Source: Spinacia oleracea
Lineage: Eukaryota; Streptophyta; Magnoliopsida; Caryophyllales; Amaranthaceae
Assembly: GCF_020520425.1 (NCBI RefSeq)
Contig: NC_079489.1
Location: forward strand, 19,120,001 to 19,184,000
Direction: 5' to 3'
DNA: 64,000 nucleotides
In this document: positions 1 through 10,358 of the stretch, piece by piece
Layout of the letters: the number at the start of each line of letters is the position of its first letter
Position numbering within the stretch: the first letter of the stretch is position 1
Program-made: the position numbers and the translations under genes
The notes under the pieces: generated by a model
Databases searched by the model: none
Seen by the model: only the letters and a program-made list of their open reading frames with translations
Told to the model about the DNA's origin: nothing

Positions 1-220
1 TTTTGACTTTTATTCAACCCATGTGCTTGATTTTTGTCTTTTTTAGGCCTATTTATTATGTACACACCTTTAATCTCTAATTTCTCTCTCCATAAAAGCC
101 AACTAACATGTACTTTATCTTGAAAGAACAAATAATTATTGTTTTTATTATCAATGTTATACTTTACCTTAATAACCGTGATTTTGGTCAAACAGGCACT
201 ATATTATGGGACGGAGGGAG
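1..220. mobile_element. Right end of a mariner/Stowaway-type element (left end off-window)
   Basis: The segment ends in ATTATGGGACGGAGGGAG followed by TA at 221-222, the normal Stowaway/Tc1-mariner terminus and TA target duplication. About 105 bp of it (roughly 106-220) matches, with few changes, the transposase-proximal end of the mariner-like element at 52768-52871, including the stretch around 'ttttggtcaaac'. It is therefore probably a deletion derivative or a second copy of that mariner family. The other terminus lies before the window. Confidence 0.7.
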
Positions 221-222
221 TA

Positions 223-897
223 CAATAAAATATAGGTGACCCCACACGGCATTTGTCTTCTTAAAAATTAAAATAGCATGTGGACCGTAATCACTACTCC
301 GTATTTCCGTAATACAACAGGGAAAGGGATAAGAAATGGGTAGCACTGAGCCACTGAGGGAAAACCGGAAAAGGATAAGAAATGGGTAAGGAAAATCGTT
401 TGTATTTGATCTCGTGTTAATTTTGGGTGTTGTTGTGTGTATTTGTATTTCGTTAAATTGTTTATATTAATTTCGGATTAGCCCTAAAAGAGAATCGGGT
501 GCTGACACTAAAATAAAAATATTGTCTCTATTCCCTTGAATTTTATCTATTTTCAAAAGTAACAAATATCTCCACGAAAACATGTGTTTTGAGCTAAAAT
601 CATTGTTTAATTTGATAATTCATAACTTTACAATTTGGGAGAAAAACTCAAATTTACAACCATAAGTGAAGCAAATTTAATTTGGAGGCAAAAATCATAC
701 GGACGGATTACTCCACATAATTGTCAATTTAGAAAGCAGGAAACAAAAAACTCAAACAATATCCAAGTATAAAAAGTAAAATTCTATCATACGGAAGATT
801 CAGAAAAACACAAACCAAATATCATTGTGAAAAAAAGCAAAAATAATTGGGAAAATAATTTATCACAATATTATTGTTTTCGTAGTATATAAGTCCT
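223..897. other. Intergenic, AT-rich, nothing recognised
   Basis: No open frame resembling a known protein and no clear terminal repeats were found. The stretch holds a short direct repeat near 330-390 ('aaaaggataagaaatgggta' occurs in near-identical form twice). Confidence 0.5.
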
Positions 898-1105
898 TTT
901 AAACCGTTCTTTTCATCTTCTTTCCACTTATTTCAAAAAGAATAAGATTAGATAAGATTAGATAAGTTCATGAAAAATAAAGATTAACTAAGTACGAAAT
1001 ACATTTTATAACTAAAATAAGTTTTGAGAAATCAAACATTTTCAGATAAGTTCAGTTAAGTTCGGGTAATAAGTGAACGTCAGGTGAATAAAACACATCA
1101 TTGTA
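898..1105. mobile_element. ATAAG-repeat MITE-like element, copy 1
   Basis: The left end reads roughly TTCTTTTCATCTTCTTTCC and the right end, around 1072-1100, is its imperfect inverse (AATAAGTGAACGTCAGGTGAATAAAAC). The inside is made of degenerate AATAAGTTCAGATAAG phrases. The same ends and inner phrases recur at 9255-9595, 9595-15650 (interrupted), 19345-19660 and 34202-35591, so this is a dispersed family rather than a local simple repeat. Borders are good to about 15 bp. Class is unknown; the (C)AGGGCC-like ends of the 34-kb copy hint at hAT. Confidence 0.5.
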
Positions 1106-2234
1106 TGTGCACTCTTCACCTTGAAAAAATACGTAGTGAGATTCAGGTCTAATAATTTCAAATAAATTGCAATCATGACCTATAAGGTCAATCAGTTTCA
1201 TACTTTCATACAACAAGGTCATGTAAGTTTATTCTCTATTAATACAGTCATATCATGTCCAATAAATCTCAATCGGGTCTTATCAGGTCAACCATTCCAA
1301 TAAATTCAAATAAGTGCAAACCATATAAGTTCAGATAAATTCATATTTCACCTGTTGAAGATAATGCACTCTTAATGTTAATAGAAATTAAGAATGATGA
1401 CATAGTACTCTCTATTTCTTTCTTTCTTACTTACTTTTTTAACATTTTATTTTTCACGGTCTCATGTGCACACATTTGATCATTAGTAAATCCAATTACA
1501 TATATTTCTTTTCAAAAAATGTTGATAATTTGAAAATATATATTGATAAAATTTCATAAATATCTCAACCATAATATTTTGGTGATTATAATTATGAGTA
1601 CTTAGAGTCAAAGTTTTCAAAATTTAACCACAAAACTTAAAGTGTAAAAAAAACGGAGGGGGAGTACCTCGTGCAGAACTCGACGTCTCGACGACATAAA
1701 TTCATATAAAAATATTACGACAAAGGTTGCAAGTTGCGACAACATTTAGTTGTCACAATCTTACGTGTCGGAATTTAATTGGTACATATAGGCGCCACGT
1801 AGGTTATGAGTCATCATAATATGTTTTTACTATCAATGCAATATTTTTACTATGAAAATATGTAAATAAGGTAGTCGATATAAAGAAGGAAAAAAAATTA
1901 GAATATTAAGGTTTTCCTACCTTTTTTGTAACATGTATAACAGGTTATATAAGTTAAATGTTTTAGTTTTCAATTTAAATCATGACACATAATCATGTCA
2001 TGTCATCATTGTGACACGGCTTAAAGGTCGCATGTTGCGACCTTTATCATTTTCGAAAAATATTAACTTTTCCTTTCACATTTAATCATGTTTCCTTTTG
2101 TTCCTTTCAACTTCACTAATTTTATATCTCTTTTGATTCTACTCCTTCCATTCCCTTTAATTCTTCCCATTTGGAATCTTGACACTTTTACAATGGAAGA
2201 TAATCTTCTAAATTTTTTCTAATATATTAGGAAA
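1106..2234. other. Intergenic, no gene recognised
   Basis: Low-complexity AT-rich DNA. 1140-1350 has loosely repeated 'aggtcaataa/cagttca' phrases like those in the ATAAG elements, perhaps a decayed copy. No open frame of recognisable kind. Confidence 0.45.
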
Positions 2235-2435
2235 ACAACATAGTCATGTACTGTGGCCCTGTAGGATCTTATTTGATTTGTCTCAATAAATATTTTAACA
2301 ATATCAAAAAAAAAAAATTATTAACATATACTCCGTAGTTAGAGATATTAACGATAAAAAATATACATTGGCATGTGTGCCAAAGGAAAATGAGAAGTTC
2401 TTTAAAGAACAAAGAGAGTATTACTTTTTTTGGTT
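2235..2435. mobile_element. Decayed Stowaway-type MITE (family shared with 5703-5951)
   Basis: The inner sequence ('acatagtcatgt ... gatcttat... gtctcaat... atatcaaa') matches the middle of the complete MITE at 5703-5951 in the opposite orientation and the partial ones near 9125-9245 and 28650-28822. Ends are poor. Confidence 0.4.
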
Positions 2436-2527
2436 TTGTGTCTCTGCTTTTTATTTCCATCGATATACTTTAAAACATGTTCACTAAGGTCTAAGGTCAT
2501 ACGGTGTGATATACGGAGTAACATTTA

Positions 2528-2843
2528 CTCCATCCGTCGCTTAATACTCGCACCGCTTTTCTTTTCGGGTCGTCCCTTAATATTTGCACCGCTTCTATAA
2601 ATGAAAATCTTTACCAATATTATATTATTTTTCACACTTATCTATTATCCCACCTACACCCCTATTCCCTACAAAAAATCATTTAAAAATCCACATCCCC
2701 CACTCACCACTTCTCACCCTTATACATTTTCCACTAACTATATTAAAAAATACCCCACTATCAACTAACACCCATTAAATTAATAAGTCAATTCAAATGT
2801 CTTAAACTTCACACCGGTGCGAGTATTAAGGGACCGGAGGAAG
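2528..2843. mobile_element. Complete Stowaway MITE, 316 bp
   Basis: Terminal inverted repeats: the left end CTCCATCCGTCGCTTAATAC and the right end (reverse complement CTTCCTCCGGTCCCTTAATAC) continue to match through ACTCGCACC. It is flanked by TA at 2526-2527 and 2844-2845, the Tc1/mariner target duplication. It has no coding capacity. It lies just upstream of the glycosyltransferase exon, so within its promoter or intron. The MITE relic at 52874-53084 shares interior sequence in the reverse orientation. Confidence 0.85.
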
Positions 2844-3052
2844 TAATGTCTTTTTTAATGATCCGTTGATACTTTAAATTTATTTTGCCTAACCATTTTC
2901 GTACACTAATGCACGCATCGCGTGAATAAAGAACAAGTATTCCAAAAAAAAATGCTGATATATTATCATTTACTCCGTAACTATTTATTTATTGTAGACT
3001 ATGATTATAGTTTCGAAATGAAATGTATTGCATTTGGTTATTGAACTTGTAG

Positions 3053-3778
3053 GTAGTAAATTGGATGGGAAGCCAATGGGCAGTGAAGACAATAGGACCA
3101 TGCATTCCCTCGATGTACTTAGACAAGCGATTACCAAACGACAATGACTATGGCCTTAGTCTTTTTCAAGCCCAAACTGAAGCTTGTATCCAATGGCTTG
3201 ATGCAAGAGAGACCGGCTCTGTGGTCTATGTTTCAATGGGTAGTTTGGCTTCTTTAGGAGGTGAACAAATGGTAGAAATAGCCAAGGGTTTAGAAAAATG
3301 CGACAAGTTTTTTCTATGGGTCGTTAGGGCTTCAGAAGAGAATAAACTTCCGTTGAATTTCAAAGAGAAGACGTCAATGAAAGGTTTGATAGTCAATTGG
3401 TGCTCTCAACTCGAGGTATTGGCTCATCGTGCCTTAGGTTGTTTCGTAACACATTGTGGATGGAACTCGACGTTGGAGGCTGTGAGTTTAGGAGTGCCTA
3501 TGGTTGCGTTCCCACAATGGACCGATCAACCTACTAATGCCAAATGTATTGTTGATTTTTGGAAGATTGGGGTTCGAGTCAAGGTGGATGATAAGGGTTT
3601 TTTACAAGCTGATGAAATCGAGTTTTGCATTCGCGAGGTTATGGAAGGAGAACGAGCAGAAGAGATTAGAACTAATGCAATTAAGTGGAAGCAACTCTCT
3701 AAAGAGGCAATGGAAGAAGGTGGTAGCTCGGATAGGAACATTGAAGAATTTGTTGCCAAATTGTTGAGCTATACATGA
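3053..3778 (+). CDS. UDP-glycosyltransferase, UGT74-like, C-terminal exon (5'-partial or pseudogene)
   Basis: Family-1 glycosyltransferases move glucose from UDP-glucose to small molecules (phenols, hormones, terpenes) in the cytosol. The exon starts after an AG at 3051-3052; the first in-frame codons read VVNWMG, as expected for UGT74 proteins just past their usual intron. Counting from the Met at 3065 (237 residues), TIGPCIPSMYLDKRL is a UGT74 hallmark. The 44-residue PSPG donor-binding box runs from W112 to Q155, with H130 (in THCGWNS) and the closing D154-Q155 typical of glucose users. The usual family length is about 460 residues, so the N-terminal acceptor-binding half (~220 residues) is missing. 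No first exon is visible in the 3 kb upstream, which contains MITEs. Either a long intron places exon 1 off-window or this is a truncated copy. The visible frame is intact to the TGA. Substrate cannot be predicted. Confidence 0.85.
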   Translation, partial: VVNWMGSQWAVKTIGPCIPSMYLDKRLPNDNDYGLSLFQAQTEACIQWLDARETGSVVYVSMGSLASLGGEQMVEIAKGLEKCDKFFLWVVRASEENKLPLNFKEKTSMKGLIVNWCSQLEVLAHRALGCFVTHCGWNSTLEAVSLGVPMVAFPQWTDQPTNAKCIVDFWKIGVRVKVDDKGFLQADEIEFCIREVMEGERAEEIRTNAIKWKQLSKEAMEEGGSSDRNIEEFVAKLLSYT

Positions 3779-4000
3779 ATTTAAACTTCATATGGAGTAC
3801 AAAGTTTTATGTAAGAAATGTCATAATTAAGCTTTTGTTTCATTGTTTTTCAATTCACTTAATTATCTTTCTTATACCAACAATAATGCATACTCATTTG
3901 TTCGTATTCTTAAGTTTAAGTGTATCGTTACACGCATTTTCAAAAAACGTCCGTAGTAGAGTAGGAAAATACATATTTGCCCCTGTATAGTTCAACCCTT

Positions 4001-4056
4001 CCAACAAAAATAATAATAATAATAATCCATAATAATAATAAAAGAATAACAATAAG
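4001..4056. repeat. (TAA)n-rich microsatellite
   Basis: Runs of 'aataataat' broken by a few bases, between the glycosyltransferase 3' end and a GC-richer block at 4085-4250. That block is unusual for its surroundings (repeated 'gcgaca/gtcgcg' phrases) but has no recognised coding content. Confidence 0.5.
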
Positions 4057-4525
4057 AAGAAGAAAAGGAATAACAAAAAAATAAAAATTGTCGCCCACCG
4101 CCATTGAGCCAGCGACACGGCTGTCGTGCATAGGGTTTGCGCAGGCGACACAGCGGTCGCGCACAAGATCTCTGTGGCCGTCGTGTCAACGCCACAATCC
4201 CCGTGTGCGACAACTGTGTTGTCGGTGCAATGGCGGTGCACGGCCTGATTTCTTTAAAATAAAATTATCAAAAAATCCAAATAGGTGAATCCACTTAGCC
4301 CGTCTGCCATCGCCATTATTGCACCCAAAATCAGAACTCGCCAAAACACCGAAGCAGAGAGAGAAAGAGATCGAGAGAGAAATGGGGGTGATGTAGAGGC
4401 TCGTGATGTTCGTAGGTAAAGAACCGGTCGTCGTTGCTTCTTGCATTGTTGGTGGGCATATATTGGTATCTTTTCTTCTTTCATTTTTTGTTGTTGTTGT
4501 TGTTGTTATTATTATTATTATTATT

Positions 4526-5515
4526 AGGAATAATTGACTGGAAAAATCCCAACTTTGAACGTTTCACTTTTATTAATCCCAACTATGGTTTTTTTTTTAA
4601 TAATCCAAACTTTTACCCCTAATGACTTTTAACAATCCCAAAAACCGGTAACCTGTTAAAATGGTAAACACTTGCAAATTTGGACTTGGGCTTTTAGTTT
4701 CTCTCTAAAAAATTTGGTACACGTCATTCATTCAATATCCATTCACCCAAAGTTAAACCCTTTTTGTTTTTCATCTGCTGTAAAATAAAATAAAAACAAA
4801 AATCAAACACCTTCCATGCTCGTATGTTTAACCTTAGATTGTAATTTGACAATTTTTTGATTGTAAAAGGAGGTTCATTTTGACATTTTTGTTTTTACTT
4901 TGTGTTATTTGTTTAATTTGGCAGGTAAATAAACTTAAATCATACTACATCATCTTCATCGTGCTTCATTTGGTAACCACCATTTCTGCTATGGTTGTAT
5001 CCCTTTCAAATAACTGAAATCAAAGGTCATCAACCTTGTTACTACTAGTAAGTTACTGGTAGTAACCCATTTAAATAAATTGAACTCTGTATCCTTTATA
5101 AAAAAAACCCAAAGGAATACACCCCCTTGAACCCGAAAATGACCCGGTGGATCTAACATATGAAGTTTACTTCGTTCAGCTATTAAATGTCACATTAAAA
5201 TATGAGGTTTGAAAACATTTAAAATTTTGGGTGGAGAATCAAAGAAAATGACAAAATGAGAAACAAGGGTTATAAGGAGATTTATTAAGGAAAATAAATA
5301 AGGGGGAATAAATGCATTTAAAGGAAAAAAAAAAACTAACTCTCTATTGCCATGTCAGCGCCACGCCATACATTACCTGCTACAGTAAGTAACTTACCTG
5401 CTAGGCCCGTTAAAAGTCAATAGGTGTAAAAGTTCGGATTATTAAAAAAAAACTTATAGTTGGGATTATTAAAAGCAAACCACCTAAAGTTGGGATTATT
5501 CTGGTCAATTAATCC

Positions 5516-5516
<1 letters not shown>
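4526..5516. mobile_element. Non-autonomous TIR element (MULE-like) inside a (TTA)n microsatellite, ~990 bp
   Basis: Terminal inverted repeats of roughly 110 bp: the left begins AGGAATAATTGACTGGAAAA and the right, inverted, begins AGGATTAATTGACCAGAATA. Both continue with repeated ATCCCAACTTT and AATCCNAACTTTTAC phrases. TTA repeats lie on both sides (4506-4525 and 5517-5571), so the element sits in a microsatellite and its exact TSD cannot be read. The inner 700 bp has no recognisable protein. Long TIRs built from short repeated phrases resemble the two MULEs at 10.1 and 25.6 kb, hence the tentative class. Confidence 0.6.

Positions 5517-5571
<55 letters not shown>
5517..5571. repeat. (ATT)n microsatellite
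   Basis: An almost perfect run of TTA/ATT triplets directly abutting the right end of the 4526-5516 element. A matching shorter run flanks the left end. Confidence 0.9.
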
Positions 5572-5702
5572 GGAGTGAGTGAGTGCATGAACATTAAAAG
5601 GGAAAAATCCTACTTTCATGCATTAAATGCGGGAGTTTTTAGGAAAACGGGGCGTCACCCCGAAGGTTAATCCGCTAATATTTACGTACTTACGTAGTAC
5701 TA

Positions 5703-5951
5703 CCTCCGTTTCAAAAAGATCTTTACAGTTACTATTTGCACGGACTCCAATGCAATATTTAACTAATAATATATCCCATTTTGTATGTGAAAAAATTATA
5801 AAAATTTGATATTCTGAAAATACATCCCGAGACTAATCTAACAAGATCTTACATGTAACGTTTTGATGTATATAATGGTGAGAATTTACGGTCAAAGTTT
5901 TTATACTTTGGACACATTTTCCAAAGCGTAAAGAACTTTCTGAAACGGAGG
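5703..5951. mobile_element. Complete Stowaway MITE, 249 bp
   Basis: The left end CCTCCGTTTCAAAAAGATC and the inverted right end CCTCCGTTTCAGAAAGTTC pair, with TA duplications at 5701-5702 and 5952-5953. The interior shares sequence with the relics at 2235-2435, about 9125-9245 and 28650-28822. It has no coding capacity. Confidence 0.85.
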
Positions 5952-6044
5952 TAATACAATGATAAAAACAAATACTTGTTCGAATTTTATTCAGAGTAGC
6001 ACATAGCATAAAAGATTCGTGGGAAAAGTCTAGCACATACACTA

Positions 6045-6412
6045 AGGCTCCATTTGGTTTGACGTAAAACGTTTTCAATGAAAAATAATTTTATGCAAAA
6101 AACGTTTTTTCAAGGGAAAATACAATTCCAATGTTTTCCTTTGTTTGTTTCCTTACAAGAAAATTAACATGAAAAGGAAAGTGGGAGAGTATGGGTAAAG
6201 ATTGATGGGAAGAAGGAAAATGGAGATAAGGAGGAAAGATGGAAAAGTGGTTTCCCTTCCTTTCAAATAGAAAATGTTTTTCCAACTTTAAGGGAATGGA
6301 AAATTGTTTTACATCCCTTGCCAAACCAAACAACGTAAAATGATTGAAAAGGGAAAAATCATTTCCATGAAAATATTTTCCATGCAAATTGGGGCTTTTG
6401 CTCTTACCTTGT
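6045..6412. mobile_element. Possible hAT-like MITE
   Basis: It begins GGCTCCATTTGGTTTGACGT and contains the inverse phrase CCAAACCAAACAACGT near 6321-6336, a 'TTTGGTT' terminus common in plant hAT MITEs. Inverted 'ttttccatgaaaa' blocks near both ends support a foldback shape. No clean TSD was found, so this is tentative. Confidence 0.35.
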
Positions 6413-7273
6413 TCGACTAACAACGAATTGTTATGGGGAGTTTTTTAAGGTATCGTGCACAAATTGAATGGTCGAAGAACATTAAGAGGGGGAACAGAGC
6501 TTTGAGAAATGAGAAAACACAACCACATGTAAAATCCTCTTAACCATAGAATTCATCCCACAATTGAATTTCTTAAAATAGGAAACCACACTCATGCCTT
6601 TTTCTCGGAGCAAGTGACATTCAGATTTAAGCTGATTTCGATAATTGGTGATGAAATAGCGTTGCTATAAATCTAACCACATCTCCTTAGCAATCTTATG
6701 ACCAGTTTTATTTTTATTTTTTGGGTTTATAGGTTAGTTAAATGGGGAGGGAATTGGAGGGAAAGCTTATGGAAAATAAATAAATAAAATATTTTTTAAT
6801 AAACACGTGACCGACATTCGCTAGTCAACGCCGAAAATTTAGAGTCAACCATAAAAACATGGGTAAATGTACCATCTCACAACAAAAATTCAATTTTAGA
6901 TCCTATCTCACAATAATTTTTTATACGATCTTTTATCACAAGTTTTGGACTTTAAAAGGTTATTTCTCACAAAAAAAATCGTATTTTTAATACATAATAG
7001 GACCATTTTCAATTTCTAATTCCAAAACTAACTATTATTTTGACATTCGACTTTAAATCACTTGTCATTATTCAAAAGTAGAAGCACTTAGTGAACCAAT
7101 TTTCTTTAACAATCTATTTAGATTTCCAAAAATTTGTAATCCTCTGCCAAATTAGATTTATGCCTTTGTTTCAAACTTTCAATCATTAACCCATCCTTTT
7201 ATCAATAACGTTTAGGATTAAATTTATGTAATTTGTTTACTTTCAAAAAAAACTGATAGTTTTATAACCATAA
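6413..7273. other. Intergenic; no gene recognised
   Basis: Around 6855-6990 there are repeated 'ATCTCACAA ... TTTT' phrases similar in style to the MULE TIRs, but no inverted partner was found. The rest is AT-rich with no recognisable coding frame. Confidence 0.4.
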
Positions 7274-8229
7274 CTAGGTTAGGTCCCGTACAACGCACAG
7301 ATGAGACTAATTTTTTTTCTGAGTAATTTATTTAAAAGAAGTTATATATTATTAATAAAATAAAATCAAGTTTTATCAAGGGGTGTTGGAAAAATCAGAG
7401 AAATTATTATTTATTTGAATTGTAAAGTGATTAGTGCGATTTTATGAGTTTAGCGTTTCGACAAAAAATACTTAAGTTGGGAAAATATAAGAAAAAAACA
7501 CTTAATAGACAATTATTAGATACCCTTTTCTGCTGGAATTGAATAATTATCTATAACTGTAACCATACCCGTACCCTCGATCTATCCAAATTTTTGGATA
7601 TAGTATTGATTTGATAACCATATCAGTTATAATACCCTATTTTCTAGACCGGGTATATAACTGTATTTCGGGTTTATAAGTAATTTTGTTGAACCCACTT
7701 TTTAACACTTGTTTTACATAAAATTAAAAATAAATACTTTTTTTTGTTTGGGTATGGTTGTATTACACTCCGTAGCACATTTCAGAGTAACTTATTTATT
7801 TATTGACTATGGTAGGTTGAGAGTATAATGATTTTTTTTGAAAATTTTATATGAAAATAGAAAAATTATTTTGCTATTTTAAAAAATACTAAGGACTCAC
7901 CAGGATATCCGTAACATACATGTTCACATCAGTATTAATATATTTGTTTTATCCTTGTCGTAATACATGAAATCATAATTATTATTTTTCCATATATACT
8001 TCTATTATATTAAATAGAAGGAAAAATAAGAAGAAAACAAATCAGGAAATCGGATATTCTAAAAGATTATTCAATTAAAATATGTTTTTAAAAAAAATAA
8101 AAAATATTAATGATAAAAGATTCTTCAATTAATTTTTTTATATATATAAAAGAAAAAAAAAAATACTATGGACTCATCAGGATGTGACACGTGTCATATC
8201 TGGTGTGTCTTTTACTATATAGTAATAGA
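7274..8229 (-). mobile_element. Putative non-autonomous Helitron, ~956 bp
   Basis: On the minus strand the element starts TCTATTACTATATAGTAAAA, preceded by A. It ends with a degenerate short palindrome (TGTGCGTTGTAC) about 12 bases before a terminal CTAG followed by T. A|TC...CTRR|T with a near-terminal hairpin is the Helitron signature. The phrase GACACGTGTCA close to the 5' end is also frequent in plant Helitron termini. The interior is AT-rich and has no RepHel coding. A second phrase near 7883-7910 ('actaaggactcaccaggat') resembles that near 8163-8183 and may mark an internal duplication. Confidence 0.55.
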
Positions 8230-8269
8230 TTTGAGAATAAAAGCAGACCACCTAAATAAATAATTAGTA

Positions 8270-8494
8270 CTCTATCCGTCCTTAATTAAAAGATTTCCCC
8301 AAGCAACATTTTGCACATTATTAGGAAAGAAGGGAAAAGAAAGTAATTGGGTTGGTAATTTTTTCATTTTGCCAATTTAAATAATAGAATGAGAAAGAAA
8401 ATATATGCGGAACAGGTACTATAAATGATATGGAGAAAATTCAAAGGGGCATATCAAAAAGGATATTGGGACAATCTTTTAGAGACGGGGGGAG
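8270..8494. mobile_element. Stowaway MITE, 225 bp
   Basis: The left end CTCTATCCGTCCTTAATTAA and the right end (inverted CTCCCCCCGTCTCTAAAAGA) pair over about 30 bp through AAAGATT. TA duplications lie at 8268-8269 and 8495-8496. Confidence 0.8.
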
Positions 8495-8532
8495 TAATAG
8501 AAGAGAAAAAGTAGGATACTTGGGTCATTTAA

Positions 8533-8846
8533 GAGCAACTTGAATAATTGATATAAAAGACCTGCTTAGCTACAACCATGGGGGGCAATTTATCTAATTA
8601 ACCTCCTTGCAAATAGTTGTAGCTTAGCAAAGCTACAAACTCGAAAAAAAATTATCATTAAAAATAAATTAGTGTTGAATAACTAAAGGATGAGAATTAT
8701 GCAAGCTACAAAATGTTGTAGGCCTGTTGAGCTGTACACTTGTAGCCAACTAGTGGGAGAGTTTGTAGCTTGAAAGTAGTATAGCTTAAAATCTAATATG
8801 ACAAACAAAACTAAATTGTCTTGTAGGTTAACATTGAAGATGCTTC
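8533..8846. mobile_element. Tourist-like (PIF/Harbinger) MITE, 314 bp
   Basis: TIRs GAGCAACTTGAAT and (inverted) GAAGCATCTTCAATG, with TAA on both sides (8530-8532 and 8847-8849), the PIF/Harbinger target duplication. It contains repeated inverted 'TAGCTACAA/TTGTAGCTT' phrases that could fold. It is related in style to 19667-19965. Confidence 0.6.
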
Positions 8847-8869
8847 TAATATTATACTTTTTACAATCA

Positions 8870-9040
8870 TTTGTTTTAGGGGTATGATGCGATTAAACGT
8901 ACCTCATACGTTCTTGGAACCTTGGTAGAAAAGTTTGTTTTCGAATTTCCCTTCTTGTATCGTTTTGTTATTCATTTTGGATTTGATTATGAATAAAAGT
9001 TACTTGCCCCTAAGGGCTTTCCCAACAAAACAAAACAAAA
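8870..9040 (+). repeat. Possible 3' end of a retroposon
   Basis: The segment ends in 'gaataaaagttacttgcccc' followed by an A-rich tail of 'aacaaaacaaaacaaaaaaaac', which looks like a processed non-LTR 3' end. No coding portion is attached and no TSD was established. Confidence 0.3.
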
Positions 9041-9254
9041 AAAACAATTTCTAAAAAACGGTACATTTTGGACTTTTAAACTATTTATACTATAACATTT
9101 GACCAACTTTTGAAATTTACCCATAAGAAAAAATACATGTAGTTGATTATGTAAAATCTTGTTAGATTCACACCAATTTACGTAGTATATTTTTAAAATA
9201 TTAACCTTTTTTTTTACATAATTTTTACTTATACATAATTTAATATATTAAGGT

Positions 9255-9595
9255 TATGTTTTCTTCACTTTATTTTCACTTATTTCATGTCTAATAAGAT
9301 ATGATAAGATAAAATAAGATAAAATAAGGGTCAATAAATACAGATAAGATAAGATAAGTTCATGGCCAATAAGATAAGATAAGGTAAGGTAAGGTAAGGT
9401 AAATATTACATAAGGTCATTTTATAAGTTTCAATAAGATAAGATAAGAGTCAATAAGATAAGATAAGATAAGATAAAGGTCAATAAGTTCAGATAAGATA
9501 AGATAATGACCAATAAGATAAAATAGGATAAAATAAGATAAGTTCAGGGTCAATAAGATAAGTGAAATTCAGGTGAAGAGAACACTACCTAAGGC
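9255..9595. mobile_element. ATAAG-repeat MITE-like element, copy 2
   Basis: The left end GTTTTCTTCACTTTATTTTC and the right end (inverse of TGAAATTCAGGTGAAGAGAAC) pair. Between them lie more than a dozen degenerate units of AATAAGATAAGATAAG with 'ggtcaataag' spacers. It directly abuts another family member that begins at about 9595. Confidence 0.55.
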
Positions 9596-9682
9596 TCTTT
9601 TCTGTTCACTTTATTTCCATTTATTTCAGGAAAAATAAGTCCAGATAAGATAAGTTCAATAAAAATAAGGGTTGAACAAGTA
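9595..9682. mobile_element. ATAAG-repeat element, copy 3, left part (interrupted)
   Basis: The left TIR (TCTTTTCTGTTCACTTTATT) and part of the repeat core are present. The element stops at a TA where a Stowaway MITE begins, and its remainder reappears at 15568-15650. Joining the flanks gives a sequence colinear with the uninterrupted copy at 898-1105 (compare 'tataactaaaataa' at 1011 and 15574). Confidence 0.6.
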
Positions 9683-9889
9683 CTCCCTCTGTATTTATTT
9701 AAGAGATACTATTTCCTTATTCAACTGTATTATATTGAGGTATACACTTTCTAATTTTTGCATGTTATGGTCCTTACTTCCAATTATATTAATCTTTCTC
9801 TCCCTCTTGTTGTCCCCACACTTACTCACATCTTTTTTCTATAGTAAATAATTCACCCACGGTCAATTTTTTAGAATAAATAATAACAA
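9683..9889. mobile_element. Stowaway MITE, left part (split by a LINE)
   Basis: It begins CTCCCTCTGTATTTATTTAA after TA (9681-9682). The matching right terminus is at 15537-15565, where the inverse reads CTCCCTTCGTATTTATTAAA, followed by TA at 15566-15567. Everything between 9890 and about 15500 is a later insertion. Confidence 0.7.
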
Positions 9890-10079
9890 TTTTTTTTTTG
9901 AGAGAAAGAGATAGAGCATATATTAAATAGAACGAATATTTATGAGTACATAAGGGGAAACCTCATTAGGTGATTGATGCTCCCAACATTGGTCTACTCC
10001 AAACGGCACTAGCTTTGCAAGATGATGGGCTACGCTATTACCATCTCTCTTAACATGTGACCAACGAAGGAAATTTAAA
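9890..10079 (-). mobile_element. L1-type LINE, 3' end with poly(A) (part 1 of 3)
   Basis: Read on the minus strand, it contains the end of a plant RNase H-like domain (…RDGNSVAHHLAKL…, then …VDQCWEHQSP), a short 3' UTR, and a terminal A10 tract (plus-strand T run at 9890-9899). The coding sense is interrupted by the MULE at 10080-11895 and resumes at 11896. The last bases (10071-10079) are one copy of the 9-bp MULE TSD. Confidence 0.7.
10071..10079. repeat. 9-bp TSD of MULE, left copy (AAATTTAAA)
   Basis: AAATTTAAA directly precedes the MULE terminus; an identical copy follows the other terminus at 11896-11904. Nine base pairs is the diagnostic Mutator-superfamily length. Confidence 0.9.
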
Positions 10080-10342
10080 CGGATATTTCATGAAATACCC
10101 CCGAGGTTTAAGTTAATTCACCAGGTACCCTCGTTGTTTCAGTAATCTACCAGGTACCCCTCAGGTTTCATTTTCTCGCATGATTTAACCCTGCCGTTAA
10201 GTGGCCGTTAGAAACTTTTTTTCACCAGGTACCCTCGTAATTTATTTCACCAGGTACCCCTGAGGTTTTTTAGATTTTCACCAGGTGCCCTTGTGCTTTA
10301 TGGTAATTTCACCAGATACCCCTGCTCACCAACGGCTAGTTT
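10080..10342 (+). repeat. MULE left TIR
   Basis: About 263 bp. It contains at least five copies of 'CACCAGGTACCC/CACCAGATACCCC' spaced by 25-60 bp. It pairs with 11633-11895. Confidence 0.9.
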
Positions 10343-10358
10343 CACCAGGTTTTGTTCT

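Noticed and set aside
4085..4450. GC-richer block with open frames on both strands after the glycosyltransferase
   Set aside because: Composed of short 'gcgaca/gtcgtg' repeats. No homology recognised and no gene structure.
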